Below are positions 47,404 through 61,100 of a stretch of DNA of 64,000 nt, in pieces. Below the pieces are notes generated by a model. The model was not told the origin of the DNA. It ran no database searches and saw only the letters and a list, made by a program, of their open reading frames with translations. The stretch covers positions 510,001 to 574,000 of the forward strand of contig JAFEUB010000806.1 of NCBI GenBank assembly GCA_024529925.1. Reading direction: 5' to 3'. Source of the DNA: Ophthalmolycus amberensis (lineage: Eukaryota; Chordata; Actinopteri; Perciformes; Zoarcidae). The translations under genes and the position numbers were made by a program. Each line of letters opens with the position of its first letter. The first letter of the stretch is position 1.

Positions 47404-50403
47404 TACTGCCTTTTAGATTTTGTTGACTGTGTCCATAAGAAGATTCGTCATGGACGGCACTGACTGCTGAGCCATTTTTTTCAATAGCATTGAATTAGCT
47501 AGTTGAATCATGCTACTTTGTCTACCCCATCACTATGTGTATCAAAATCCAAGCCGAGGGGAGATGTAACACCCTCTAGCACACACCAAAAGATGTTGTA
47601 CAATAGTGTAAGAACACTACACCACGATTCCCCTCCCTCCCATCTCTGTGCAGGCAGTAGGATGGTTCATATAGCCTCTCTGTTGACGCTCTTTGGTTCT
47701 GCTGTCTGTTTTGTGTGCATGTGATACTGAGGTTGAGAAAGTTGCTAAATCTCTTTATACAATGACTTGCCCAACAAAATATAAATGTTGCTTGAAATCC
47801 AGTTTGCAATAGAATGACCATATTCATTTAGTCTGTTGTCTGTACTTGCATTCCATATTCTAGAGAACTTCATGGATGAAACTTCTTGGTAAATCCCAAA
47901 CATTGGTATAGAATGATGACACTAAACATAACGTCATATAGACTAAGATGAGATGAGCCTTTATTGATCTCCAGAGGTGAATGTCAGGTGTTGCAACAGC
48001 ACATAACAGAAATAAGTACAGATAAATCGAAACAAGTATTAAAAAAAGAAGTATATAAAATAAGAATGAAAATATAAACTTGTGGAGAATTTCAGTATTA
48101 AACACATAAGTACGATTAAATAACCCCCCTAGTGATGAGTAGAAGTGTCACAATAATAATATGTTAGTCACAATATGTTTACAATATTCTTACTTATAGA
48201 AGATATTATGTGTTACAGTATATTAACTAATTGAAGGTATTAAATCATAAAAGTATAGTCACTAAAGGTATTAAAACACTGTAAGAATAGTTTGAGGGTC
48301 AGATAGGGAGTTTGAGTGGGACATGCAGCAAATGGAGGATGTGGGCAGGGGGGGAGGACAAGCTGACCAGAGGTGGAGTCAAGACATGTTTTGCAAGGAG
48401 CAAAGCTGTTTCGCTGAAGGATCGATCCAGGGAGGGGACAGAATTCGAATGGAGCCAATCACTGATCAATGGAGGATCAGCCACACGTTTTATGACATAT
48501 AAAAGACTGTTCTGGAGAGAATTCCTCAGACCACATCCGCTTTCGTTTTTCAGTACCTGAATTCAGACCTGTGAGTGAGATGCGTGCGTGTGGTCTCTGT
48601 TCTCGAGAACATTACTATTGATAGTTAATTCCGCTTGTAAGTGAACTTTGTGTAGTACATTAAATATTGTTGTTGATTGTGAACCGGATCCAGTCCATTT
48701 TTCTGATGCGCGTGCGCACTAAGAAGCTCGCAGCAGAAAAGTCCCTGCGGCCTGCAGATCTCTCATCCTTTTGGTTTTTGAACCCTAACAAACTATATAA
48801 GAGCAATTAAACTCAAAATGTTAGGTCAAGCAGTACACGCAGTACCCATGGTTGTGCTTACACTGATGCAGTATCGTGCTGGGGGTAAAGTCAAATGGGA
48901 TTGGCATAGTCTGTGACTAGTGTTCACTCTGGTGGCCGTGGACACAAATGAGTGCTGTGTTAGCACCTGAGTGGGATGATCTGGTGTCTGAATGAGCTGC
49001 CCATCTGCCACAGCTGGCTGTAGAGGAGTTGAGAGGGTTGTCCAGTATGTTCTGGTCTTGTCCTTCATCCTTCTCTGCTGGGCGTGCAGTGGATAGCACT
49101 GTCACTTCACAGCAACAAGGTCTCGTGTTGCCGTGGGTTTTCCGGTTTACGCTCACCACGGAAACATGCACCCCCCCCCCCCCCTCCGAACGCTGTGAAT
49201 GGGTTGGTTGCTTCATGAAGAGCATCTGGCATAAAACCTATCAAATCAAATATGCGGATGATAAAATCAGATTTCCATAACTGATCGGTATATCCACTGT
49301 GGCTCGCCCTGACCGGAGCAGTCATCCTCTCCACCACTGCCTCCAGATTGTCCAGACACACCTTCTTTACGAGCTTTGATGCCACCACCCCAGCAATTTA
49401 AGGGGCTGACTACTACAATTCTGTGGAAGAATTTTAGGAAGCTGTTGCAAACACTCCTCAGGAAGAACACTTTGCTCTGCCCCTTCCTGAAGAGGGGGGG
49501 TGTCCAATCTATTTTTTTTTTTTAAATGAATCTAGACCCCAAGGTAGCCTTGTACGAGCGTAACGTTGCACTCTCCATTTACTCCTAGGTGATAACCTGT
49601 GGCCTCTTGTTTTTCTGCTAGTCCACCACCAGCTTTTAGTCTTGCTGAAATTGAGCTTTAGGTGATTGCGGTTGCACCAAGTGACTATCGATCATCTGTA
49701 CTCCTTGTTGTCCTTTAGCATGCATCCAACAATGAAGGAGTCATCATAAAACTCTTAAAGGTGGAATGAGGAATTAATGCGGAAGTGCGAGATTAAAGCG
49801 TGCAGGGTGCAGTACCATTTCCTGAGGTTACTTCTTTCATCTACTCTGTGGCCGCCTGGCCGGCCATTGACTTGGTTCATGATTCAGGATCCAGTGTCGG
49901 GGAACGTTCATTGCCAAAAGCTTTTCCCTTAGGAAGCATGTCTGAATGGTATTGAGGTCAAAGAGCATGACTCTCACGGTACTACCCTGCTTCTCAAGGC
50001 ACAAGAGGGCCCTGCATGTCGCTCTGGAGGGAAGTTAGGTCATTTGGGACATCAGTTAAAAATGGGACGGATAAGGTTGGGTTTTGCATCAAGGGCTCTT
50101 CAATATTAGCAGCCAATCACCAAACATGTCATTACATTGTTGTAAATGTCCTTTACACAAAATATTCATTTTAATGGTCTGAGATAACGAGATCGGGTGA
50201 AGATTCTAAAAATATGTACTGCAGCTAAAGCAAAAAAGGTACAACACCCAAAAAAACGTTGTAGGGTGATTTTATTAACTGTTCGACTTAAAATCTAAAT
50301 ATTTTTCAAAATAAACTTTACTTTTTATGGGAAAGGGTTTTGAGTGACTGTCCTATTTTACCCGAATGCTTTTTAAGTAACATGGGACATCAGGAAACCA
50401 GTT

Positions 50404-50454
<51 letters not shown>

Positions 50455-51459
50455 GAAGTCTAGTAGTAGTAACGTCTGTGTAGTCAACAACTGTCAAATC
50501 AAATAAAGAAAGTACACATCAATTATATTTTAACTACTAAAATTATTATTCTCAGTTTTCAAATTTAACTGGATGGATTATAAATAATACATAGAAATGT
50601 ATTATTTATAATCCATCCAGTTACATAAATAAATGTTCTTCTCATTTCAAGTAAAATAATGGCTGGATTAAAGATGAACTGATATAACAGAAAGCTTTTG
50701 AAAAATGTGCATCTTTAAAAAGGAAGTACTTCATTTTAGAAAAATCAATTCCACTGAATTGCCCTGTAGCTTTAAATTCAGTTCATTCACGTGTGAAGTG
50801 ATGTCAATCAAAAGCCACGATATATTTTTCAAAGAGAACTTTGTGTGCATGGACTTTATCTGTGGTTATTAAACCACTTGTTTCAGCTCTATTCTCTCTG
50901 TTAACATCATTGGTCAGTGAATTCATGTGTTAGGATTCTGATCATATTGGGCTCTTAGGTTTATTTTCTGTGAATTAATTTCAGATGTGAGATTTTGATA
51001 AAAAGAGTTGTGCTTTGTCTGTAGAGTCGCAATCATTTTACCACTTTTAATAATCGTCACGGTCTCTGAACATGTGAGACATACTGGTTTTAAACTGTTG
51101 GTGGGAAGAATTAACCTATAAGAGTCTGTCCATTCTTGGTGAGAGATTCTGGTCTCTCTGACTACTTTTCTCTCTTTGGAGAACGTCATGTGAAATAACC
51201 TGACTTAAATGAATGCAATCGAAGTGCGCAGGGCGAGTGCGACATCTCGTGGTCGAATGTCATTAGCGTTATGAATAGCAGTTTTAATTGAGAACAAAAC
51301 ATTTAATGCTAAATTACTTTTCATTCACGTAAATACCAAGGCTATATGGTGCATACAGAATATCATATTAAGCGCGCTGCACTTGAATTTTGGTTCAAAT
51401 CCACATCGAAGCATTTTGATGGTGATGTGTGGTAGATTGAATTGCTCCCGGTGAGGTTT
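47404..51459. other. scaf1-snrnp70 intergenic region with LINE remnants
   Basis: No gene. 47945-48110 is a Rex1-type 3' tail on - (CCTTTATTGATCTCCAGAGG). 48480-48790 has a TATAAAAG at about 48497 and might be a solo LTR, but no duplication was found. 49080-49260 holds fragments of common fish repeats (GCACTGTCACTTCACAGCAA; AGAGCATCTGGCATAAAACC). 49300-50070 is a decayed antisense Rex1-like reverse transcriptase (GGAGTCATCATAAAACTCT corresponds to the catalytic box). (TA)n at 50406-50450. A perfect hairpin lies at 50566-50623. Confidence 0.55.
50566..50623. repeat. Perfect 27-bp inverted repeat, 4-nt loop
   Basis: Left arm TAACTGGATGGATTATAAAT plus AATACAT, loop AGAA, right arm its exact reverse complement. 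A 58-nt foldback without mismatches in AT-rich intergenic DNA. Confidence 0.97.
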
Positions 51460-51697
51460 ACGTCCGATGACGTCGATTTACGGCATCCCGCCATTTTATT
51501 TTTCAGAAACAAGCAGCTAGTCAGCTCGCACACATTCAAGTAATTGTCGCCATACGGCCTTGGCACCCTGAGCGTACGCATTTAGTTCATTGTTTGTCGA
51601 CTTTTGCTTGAGTAAGTTGGTCCAGGAGACCTGCATATATCGCACGCTTCTTCTGGTTCATGGTCTGACATTTTGTCAAGACATTGGAGGAGAGAAG
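51460..51697 (+). promoter_or_regulatory. snrnp70: snrnp70 promoter and first non-coding exon
   Basis: The region just before the first snrnp70 splice donor is locally CpG-richer than its surroundings. It carries a CRE-like TGACGTC at 51468-51474 and CCGCCATTTTATTT, which resembles a YY1/initiator site, near 51488. The non-coding exon appears to end at 51697 (AGAGAAG before GTAAGAAC). Exon 2 starts at 52134, seven nt before the ATG. The transcription start is not precisely defined. Confidence 0.55.
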
Positions 51698-52140
51698 GTA
51701 AGAACCATGCTCGAGGCTCCTTGTTAGCATAGTTAGCTTGCTGGCTAACGCAAGGGGCATTACTGAAGTCTCAAGGCTACACTGTTGAGATGATAGCCGG
51801 TGTAAAAACTATTATCGTGTAACTTCTAGAGTATGTACACTGTTCACGCGGTGTGTAACGTTTTACAGAGCATGTGGTTTGGCCAAATTTTAGTATGTAC
51901 AAATTACACGTGCGTTTAGGGAAGTCGTCTGAATGAAGACAACAATTGCCACATGAAGCTAACAGTTGACTGCCTTGCGAGCTTCCGTTTTCTACCAGTA
52001 ACGTTTCTACCAGAAACGTTATGTAACCAGTTACATATGAGTAACGTTTCTACCAGTAACGTTACTGGTAAAATTTTGCAACGTGTCCAGATGTTTGTTA
52101 TGGTAATAATTCTACACGATATTGTCAATTTAGGTGAAAG

Positions 52141-55100
52141 ATGACGCAGTTTTTACCCCCGAATCTGCTGGCCCTATTCGCACCGCGGGACCCGATACCT
52201 TTCCTGCCACAGCTGGAGAAGCTGCCCCACGAGAAACACCACAACCAACCGTACAGTGGCATTGCACCGTTCATCAGGCATTTCGAGGTGAATATTTAAT
52301 CTTCTATAATTGTATACTTTGAATTATGCCCAAATTCTTTCTCAATACCACATTTGTCATATTTTTTTCATTTTGTGATCAGGATCCAAGAGATGCCCCA
52401 CCACCAACAAGGGCAGAGACGCGCGATGAGCGGCTGGAGAGAAAGGTGAGACATGCAATGAAGGGCCTTGATATGTGCTGAGTACAAGGAACGTTTTAAG
52501 ACTCTTCCCCTTCTGTGAAGATGATACTTCTGTCTTGAGATGCTCCTCAAGCATGTACCCAGTGCTATAAACAAAATAGGACATCAATTGTAGGTTTGCT
52601 ATGCCATATACGCTCAGTGGCCACTTTATTAGGCACCGACAGGGATAATTTGGATTTTATTAATATTAGTACTCATATGATTCGGCTTATTGGTTTGCTT
52701 CCTTATCAAGACTCTTATCAGTTATTTTTGATTATATTGTGAGACACAAATTGCTTTATTATTATTGTGTACAAATAGATTTTCTTGAGCATTAATACAA
52801 GAAGTTAAGAAATCTTTCAAATACATTCGCGCCTAAAAAATAAGTTAAGTGATTAGCTTTCATTTATTAGACATCTTTTTAGCAAACTGTGTATGGCATC
52901 GCTAACGTACCTGCAGTGGACGAGGATGGTCGGCTGCTCACCAACCAGTCAAAACCGTGTGTTTCTACAGATTTATGTTCTGCTTGTTGGCCAAATGTTT
53001 TGATAAATTGTTCCCATACTTGTGAGGGTTTATTGCATTCGTGACAATGAGAGATATCAGCATCTAATGGAGTAAAATGTAACCACACGTTAGATATTTT
53101 AGTTCTCCGCCTTGATGTGTCTCACGCTGTACTGAGCCGGAGTCGGTGTGTCAGATTAAAGCACGACTCCACTCCTCATGCAAAGACAGACACAGAGGAG
53201 GTTTACGCTGATATTTTTCATGGATATCTCACTCCGTAATTCTAAAACACAGACCGCAGACCCGTTAACTCCGTACCTTATTGATACTCGGGTGATAATC
53301 AGCACAAAAGAACAGGGAACAAACTTTTAGAGATGCCCCAATAGCGTTTTTTTGCCACTGCTACCAATTGATCTACATTGGCCGATATAGATTGTTAGAT
53401 GGAGGACAAAGGATGTATTTTATCATCATTATAGCAGTAGCGGTCTGTGCACTTTATACTTCAGTACTGTCCTATTACAGTTGAACCTACTCATGACGCC
53501 ACAGCTATGGTTATTATTAGTTTTGTGTAAAAATGAAGCTCAACACCTACAAATACACTAACTGCAGAGTGCAGATACATGAATTAACACAGTAGTAACG
53601 CTACGATCACTCCCTCCAGGAAATACACGAAGCCTTAGTTCTTGTTACTGATGGATTTATTCGTCTGTCGACACCGAGAGGGAAAATTAGTCCACTTGAA
53701 AACGTATGAATCTTCAAAGATGATCACTTTAACTTAACCTTAACACTGGGGACAACAATGGACGTAACAATAGTTCCTATCACATAAAAATCCATCTTCA
53801 TAAGAACAAGTTGTACAAATAATAATATTTAAACAAGCATATTAAAGCTACTGCAGATGTAAAAACAATCGCAGCTCACTATTTAAAGACAAAGTGCATC
53901 CTCCTTTCTTTGTTAACAAATAGTTTAATCTCACGGTTCAGTACATCCGTGCGTTTTAGTTCCAGTAAGAAGTCCTTTTCGATTCATGGACGCCAGTGAA
54001 GACAGTCGAGCCTCCCCAGTTGTATTTCTTGAATACGTTTTAATGCGTTTGAGGGCTGAAAGTGTTCGCTCGACAGATGCAGCAGATATTGGGATTGTCA
54101 CTGCCCAACATGTCACGCTAGCCCACTGACCAATCACATACTTGTAGGCCAGCTAGAAGGCTCTGACATGTCAAAGAATATGCCCAACATGTCAAACTAA
54201 AGATCTGATTGGTTGAAGACTATGACAATCAACAATATCGGCCCCATTCACTTAAACTGTGAGTCTGCAGGCCTGGGGCCTCTCTTCTTACCTAGAGACA
54301 CAGAGGTGAAATCTGATTGGATAGAAAACAAGCTGCACTGGAAGCAGAGCAACTAAGGAAGACGGTAGCTGTCTTCCTCAGTTACTTTCGTAAGATAATG
54401 GGAAAAATAATTAGAATACATGTACTGTATTTATGAAAAATTATAAAATAGCTATAACTTTCTGATTTTGTCTAAGCCAGCAGAGAAAGCCTTGCTAGGC
54501 CTGACGGCCCACCACTGCATTATAGTCATCTATAATAGTTATTTACATAAAATCACACAATTCAAATGATTAGTACATAAAAGGTTGTTGATGTTGATAA
54601 AAAATATTGTTGGTATTAGCAGTTTCAATTATGTATTATAAGCTCATTAGAGCTATTGTTAGGAAGTCAAACCACAATAATTCCGTCTCTAATAACTACT
54701 TTATATTACTGGGAAATATTGCTTTTTTTTTAAACTAACTTTATTCAAATGTCTCCAAAATGAATATGTATATAATATGTAGGATCGTTTTTAACCTCTC
54801 ATGCCAATGCCACGGTCACACTAATAAAGTAGCCAATAAATGTGTGTGAAATCATGACTTCTGAGCATACACTGCATTTTGCACAAGGGGCTGCAGTTCT
54901 GCAGTCGTTGATGGCGCTGCACATAGACTGGGACAGTGATCAAAGGCCAGCCTTAGAGTCTTTATGAGCTTTGCTATTCACAGTGAGCCTTCACTGAGTG
55001 ATCCAGATTAACCATATCCTGTTCATCTTTGGCATTTGCAGAGGCGAGAAAAGATCGAGAGGAGACAAGCAGTGGTGGAGACAGAACTCAAGCTTTGTAA

Positions 55101-58100
55101 GTTTTCACAGTGACATACATTATGAGATCTTTTCACTGTATATGGTTTCTTGGCTTAAACTAACCGGCTTTTCTATTTGCATTATTTCAGGGGACCCCCA
55201 TAATGACCCCAATGCACAAGGGGATGCCTTCAAGACATTGTTTGTTGCACGAGTGGTGAGTGTGTGGTTTTAGGTGTTCTTGCAACACGTCTGTAGATTA
55301 CCGTACTTTCCGGACTATAGAGTGCACCGGTATATAGGCCGCACCAGCTGATTTGTAAAAGAAAAAAAGAATTTGTACATAGATAAGCATTACGGCCAAT
55401 GGGGAAATGCTAACCGCGATTAGCATTAGAGCAACAACAGTTATTGCCTCATTGCTTTTCGTTTGGTAGCCGTGAGAGACCTTAGTCTGTAATGCAAGTA
55501 TGTCTGCATGAAAAGATGTACAAAGATATATTATTTCCCCATATATATATAGCATTTCCCCATTGGCCGTAATGTTAAAATTAGCTTAGAAGCTAGCGAG
55601 TCGGACATGTACTGTTAAAAGCATCTTGCCGTTCAACCTTTTTTGTTAACAGTCCTAGTGAGAGGTAGGTCAAAGGTACTTCATCCATATTGTAGCGACC
55701 CTGTCAGTAACAGCTGGTAGCAGAGGGGTTGCTGGTAGCAACTGTTCTGTGTCGGGAGCTAGTAAATGTTGTGTTAGACCGGAACCGGAAGTTGCGGTTG
55801 TTGTTGTGGCGGAGAAAAGCTACGGACAAATCCGTATATAAAGCGCACCGGACTATAAGTCGACGCCTCAAAGCGTGGGGTAAAAAGTAGCGGCTTATAG
55901 TCCGAAAAGTACGGTAAGCAAATTATTATTTTGTTGATGTCTAATGGTATTCTCTTTGCTGTAGAACTATGATACGACAGAGTCCAAGCTTCGCCGTGAG
56001 TTTGAGGTCTATGGCCCCATCAAACGGGTATGTTCAGCTGTTTCTCACTTGTCGAGATCGGTGTACAAACTCTGTTTAAATGACATCCTATAGACAGTAT
56101 GTATCCCTGCAAGCCTAACACCATGATATCCATTCATTTGAATTTGTTACATGGTTTGCTGGCAAAAAAGGCTAAGACACCACAATTTGTGACAATGTCA
56201 TGCCAAAACTTTATCTGATATCTCGGGGACACCTGACACATCAAGAGATGTCAGTGACGCACCAACTTTTGTACACTGTACTTTTAATTTATTTTACCCT
56301 ATTTTTGTTGTGCTATGTCAGTGTATTGGAAATTCTAAATTGTTAGTCATTTCACAAAAAATGTTTGAAATATAAAATGTAACTGCTTGTACAGTGTAGC
56401 ACCACTGGCCTGCAATGACTGGCCCATTTAGGAAGCATATATTGTATTTCTGTTGAACATGGAAAGACAAGTTTGATTGAGCTATAGGTTTGTGGCTTTG
56501 GGTTGTTTTTAGGGCTGCACGATTATGGCCAAAATCATAATCGCGATTATTTTGATCAATATTGCGATCACAACATCTTTTTATTGCACTTTCACGTTTA
56601 AATGAACAAGAGCACTGCTTCCACTTCCATTGTTGTGCTACATTCCAGCTAATGTACACGTCTCTGCATCGCTATGTGGCGCAGACACAACTCTTAACGC
56701 ACTCTGTCATATGATTTGTTCTTGGTTAACATCACTTGCCCTAAATCCAAAAAACTTCCAGACAACGAATGATGATCCTTTTCGAGGGGCTAGCTCCTCG
56801 CCTTCTGCTCCTGATATTTGATTTAGCTTTCACACGACACCCGTGACCATCTGCTCTCTGTTGTTGTCTGTCTCTCTACTAATACCGGAGTCTGCAGGGT
56901 GCGCGCATGACACCTCCCATCTCGTTCTCCCCCTGGTGGTCGGCTGACTGTTAGTTGAGGAAGAGCTTGATTTGATATGTAGCAGAGCACGCATTTTAAA
57001 CGTCAATATCGCTGACGATCATTCTCATTTAATCGTGGCAGCCAAAATCGTGATCGCGACTAAAATTCGATTAATTGTGCAGCCCTAGTTGTGTTACACA
57101 TGATGTATGCACACACTTGATGTGGATTGTCAGGTCTTTGTGTAGTGATGATTCCACAGCCAACTCATGTCTCCATTCCTGTTTGTTCCAGATTTACATA
57201 GTCTACAACAAGAGGACGGGGAAGCCACGCGGCTATGCATTCATTGAGTATGAGCATGAACGAGACATGCACTGTGAGTACTAATGTATATATGGTCACA
57301 TGTTCATGAAGACATGCAGGGTGGTTCTTCAGTTGAACCCCCTGTCATTTTATTCTATGTGGGTATTCTGGTAATGATACTGGGGTGACACTTTAGGAAG
57401 GTGACTACTACCTAATGACAAAATAGATGTTTGTGGAATCAAAGATATCTGAGTACTTCTACATTTTGGAATCAGAGTCTGGTGGTTGTGTGATGTCTGT
57501 GTTTGATGCGTGTCATCAGTTGACTAATAGTCTGGGAGAGGAGGGGACCACTTCATTCAGTAGCATCCTGGGAAAAGTGGGACAACCAAGAGGTAGAACT
57601 GTGTCTTTCATCTGTGAACCTGAACATCTTTTCCTGTCAAGGGGCACATTGTCTTTTAACAGTTAGGCATTGTAGCTCTGTGGAAGAGCAGCTCTCCTGG
57701 TTGGACTGTGATGGTAAGCACAAGGTCACACTGGTCGCCAAGCACTGAATGGGATTTTATGGAAACCCATCTTTTGTAGATCGTAGCTTGTTTGTCAAAG
57801 TTTTTATTGGTGGTCTTCAACCCTGGTCATGGGGAGATATTTAAAGCCGGTTGTGCCTCTACAGCGAGTAATGGTGTACCGTCTTATTAGACAAGTGAAT
57901 GGTGCCATCTAACACAATGACACCATTCTGGGATATTAGTGTGATTGGCTCTTCAAGACCAGAGTTGCTGAATCACAGCAAAAGTGTAGTCACAGCAGTG
58001 GGTGAAATGAGGGGGGATGTGGGGCTGAACAGTATATTAACTGTGTGTTGTTCTCATTGCCACTGCAGCCGCCAATCTGTGATGGCTATTGGCCAGAGCT

Positions 58101-61100
58101 GGCTGGCAGATGATGATGGTTATGATACATCTACACCCTACTACCACAGCTCAGTATATGGTTGGTATAATGGGTTTGTATGATGGGTAAGATTTTTTTC
58201 CACCCTCCATCGCCTACATAGGGAAGAGGAGCTACGTTCAATGGGTAAAGCGTCATTTATTTGCAAGCCTTAAAGAGCTTTCAGTGCATTTACTACTACT
58301 TGGATTTTAGGCTTTGACCATTGAACGCACCCCTGACCACTAGTGTATTAAAGTTTGCCCAATGATTCTGCCCTTTGTCAAAGCCACCTCAGTTACTTAG
58401 GGCTCATGCTTCGCAATAGCTTTGCTGTGTGGGGGGGCACAAGGTCAGTGAACAAGGATAAATCCAAATGTGTTAAGCAGCTGTCACTCAGTGTGGAGTT
58501 CGATATGATTAACACTGTGCAGATTGACTGAATATGTAGCCGCTTTTCACAATCTTAGTGATGCCGTTTTGTCTCTCTGGTTGCGTAGCAGTACATCTCA
58601 GTAATGTGTAAACACAGCTCAGCAGGGAAGGCACTCTGTAAAGAAATGGAGTCAAGTTTTTCTGCTAAATATCGGTGCAGATTAAATAAGGCGTTATGTA
58701 AATAACAGAAGCTGGGCATTAACTCGGTGCATATCAACCCATACTATTGATGCCATTTAACACTTCATTCTACAAACATTTGTTAGGCTGGCAGGTTGTA
58801 GAGCCTAATTAGCGGAACAATGTTAGGGCTGTGTAATACATTGGTATTATATTGATAACGTGATATGAGATTAGATATTTTCTTCGATTTTGGATATCGT
58901 AATATGGCACTAGTGTTGTCTTTTCCTGGTTTTAAGGCTGCATTACGCTGAAGTGATATCTAAACTGAACAGACTGTTCTAGTTACATTATTTGCCTTTA
59001 CCCACTTAAATTATGTCTACATCACTGAGAAATGTCATTGTGTAAATATTTGGTGAAAGCACCAAAGATCGCAATATCAAGGTATATGGTAAAAGATATC
59101 GTCATTTTCTCCATATCACTCTGCCCTAAATACCGTTCATAATGACATTTAATATTTAAAATGCAAAGTGCATTATACTGTCCAATCAAATAGGTCTGAG
59201 CTGGCTTTAATAGAAATGGCAGATGAGGGGAATTTTCTTGGTAATTCTGCTAAATGAGCAATTCATACATTTATTCACTACATAACTTAAGGTAGATACT
59301 AGTTTAATGTAGCCCTACATATTCATTCATAACAATAGTAAGGTTATTTTAAAGAGAAGTTTCAGTGTATGTCATGTCAGTTAATACGTTTAGACACTGG
59401 ACTTGATATTTCAGGCCACTTTAGATCCAAGACATGCCAGTGTGTCGGTGAACATGACTTTCTTGGTTTAAAAAAAATAAAAGTTTGTTTCTCATTAGTT
59501 GGTTGGGGTTGTAATAACGCAACTCCTGTAAGGAAGGTAGCCCCGTTTTTTTGTCTTTGCTTATTTTCTTTCAGTTGGTCAGTTTTGGTAGGACTGGTGG
59601 GGGTTTGGTAAGGCCCTATCATTGGATAGGATGTTGTCATCCTAAGTGACAGGAAGTGGAGGGGTTCTGGTAAGGCCCCAGATAAGAGGTGTTGCGACGG
59701 TATGTGTACTGGTGCTGGTGGATGTTGGTAAGACTCTAAGACTGGGGCAGAGACTTTCATGAGGCCCATGTGTGAGGGACTATGGTAAGACTGTATAGTA
59801 TGAGTGAGGGAGTTTGGTAAGGCCCTCAGAATGTATGTGAGGATTTGGTAAGGCCCTCGGACTGTATGCTATCACTGATGGGTTTTGGTAAGGCCCTCTT
59901 CTTGGACGCAAGTTTTGCCCTCAGCGATCATCATGGCATCAGACCAGTGTAGCAGCCAGGATGAGCCACCTGCATCTCTCCACGTCATTATGCAAGATGG
60001 ATCAAAAGACTGTTGTGTGGTATAATGAGGTGTGGGACAAAGTCTGAATGTACACAAGGTTGGAAATATGCCAAATGCTAGACGTCATGCTGATGCAAGC
60101 GCATGTTGATCTCCCATGAAGCTTGTAAGAAGTTTCAGCTTCTATAACAAAACATATTACTGCCATACCAAAATATTTGCTGTTAATAGTGCAAGGTAAA
60201 CTTTATTTCCCTGACAAGTTTATTCTCAAGCATTTGTAACATATTTAAGGTCAAAAGTGTGCTTTACTGCCATGATAGGATTTTGTGTTTTTCAAAGGAA
60301 TGACATTTCACAATAAGAAAAATCTGATATTTTTCACCGTACATACACCGTACATTCATACATAACAGAGTTATGATAATAGCTGTGATTTTAATTCTAG
60401 ATAATGCCAATGTCAGCTATCCCAGCAGGTTTGGTTAAGTATTACGAATGTGTAATGAGCTGATTTAAGATGCCATGTCAGCTAACTTGTCACAGTCGAA
60501 CCTGCGTGACAGATTGAGCATTTATGAAAAAATGCAGAGAAACTTGCTGATTAAGTAGTAATTGTACGAAGGCCGCATGATTCTACTTAGGACAACTTAA
60601 GATGGCTACAATATACTGTTATTTAATGTAGACAAGAACTGAAAGCTGGGTATTTAAATGATGCAGTTAAAAGTGTGACATATCAATCACTCATCGGGTG
60701 GAAGGAAGTCTGCTCCCATTATCCTTCGGCTTATGCCCAGAGAGCAGCCATCTCGGCCTCGCCTGCTCCTGGTCAGTATAATAATGCATTGTTTGTTTCC
60801 TTGGCCAAATTGATGCAGTCATATTCCTATCTCACCTCTGTCTTCCCTCTCCCCATTCCTCTTCTCCAGCCGCCTACAAGCATGCCGATGGGAAGAAGAT
60901 TGACGGTAGAAGAGTACTGGTTGACGTGGAACGTGGACGCACTGTGAAAGGATGGCATCCTCGCAGGCTGGGTTAGCTGCCTCTTTTTATTTCAAACTTC
61001 AGAGCTCTGTGCTGGGCTTGATTAAATTTCATGATTTTGTTTTTTTTGTTGAAAACACCTTGCACATGAATATTATTTACCGCGTGTTGTAAGCTTTTTT

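Noticed and set aside
48290..48790. Solo LTR with TATAAAAG
   Set aside because: No TG...CA borders with a matching 4-6 bp duplication could be found; left as a possibility only.
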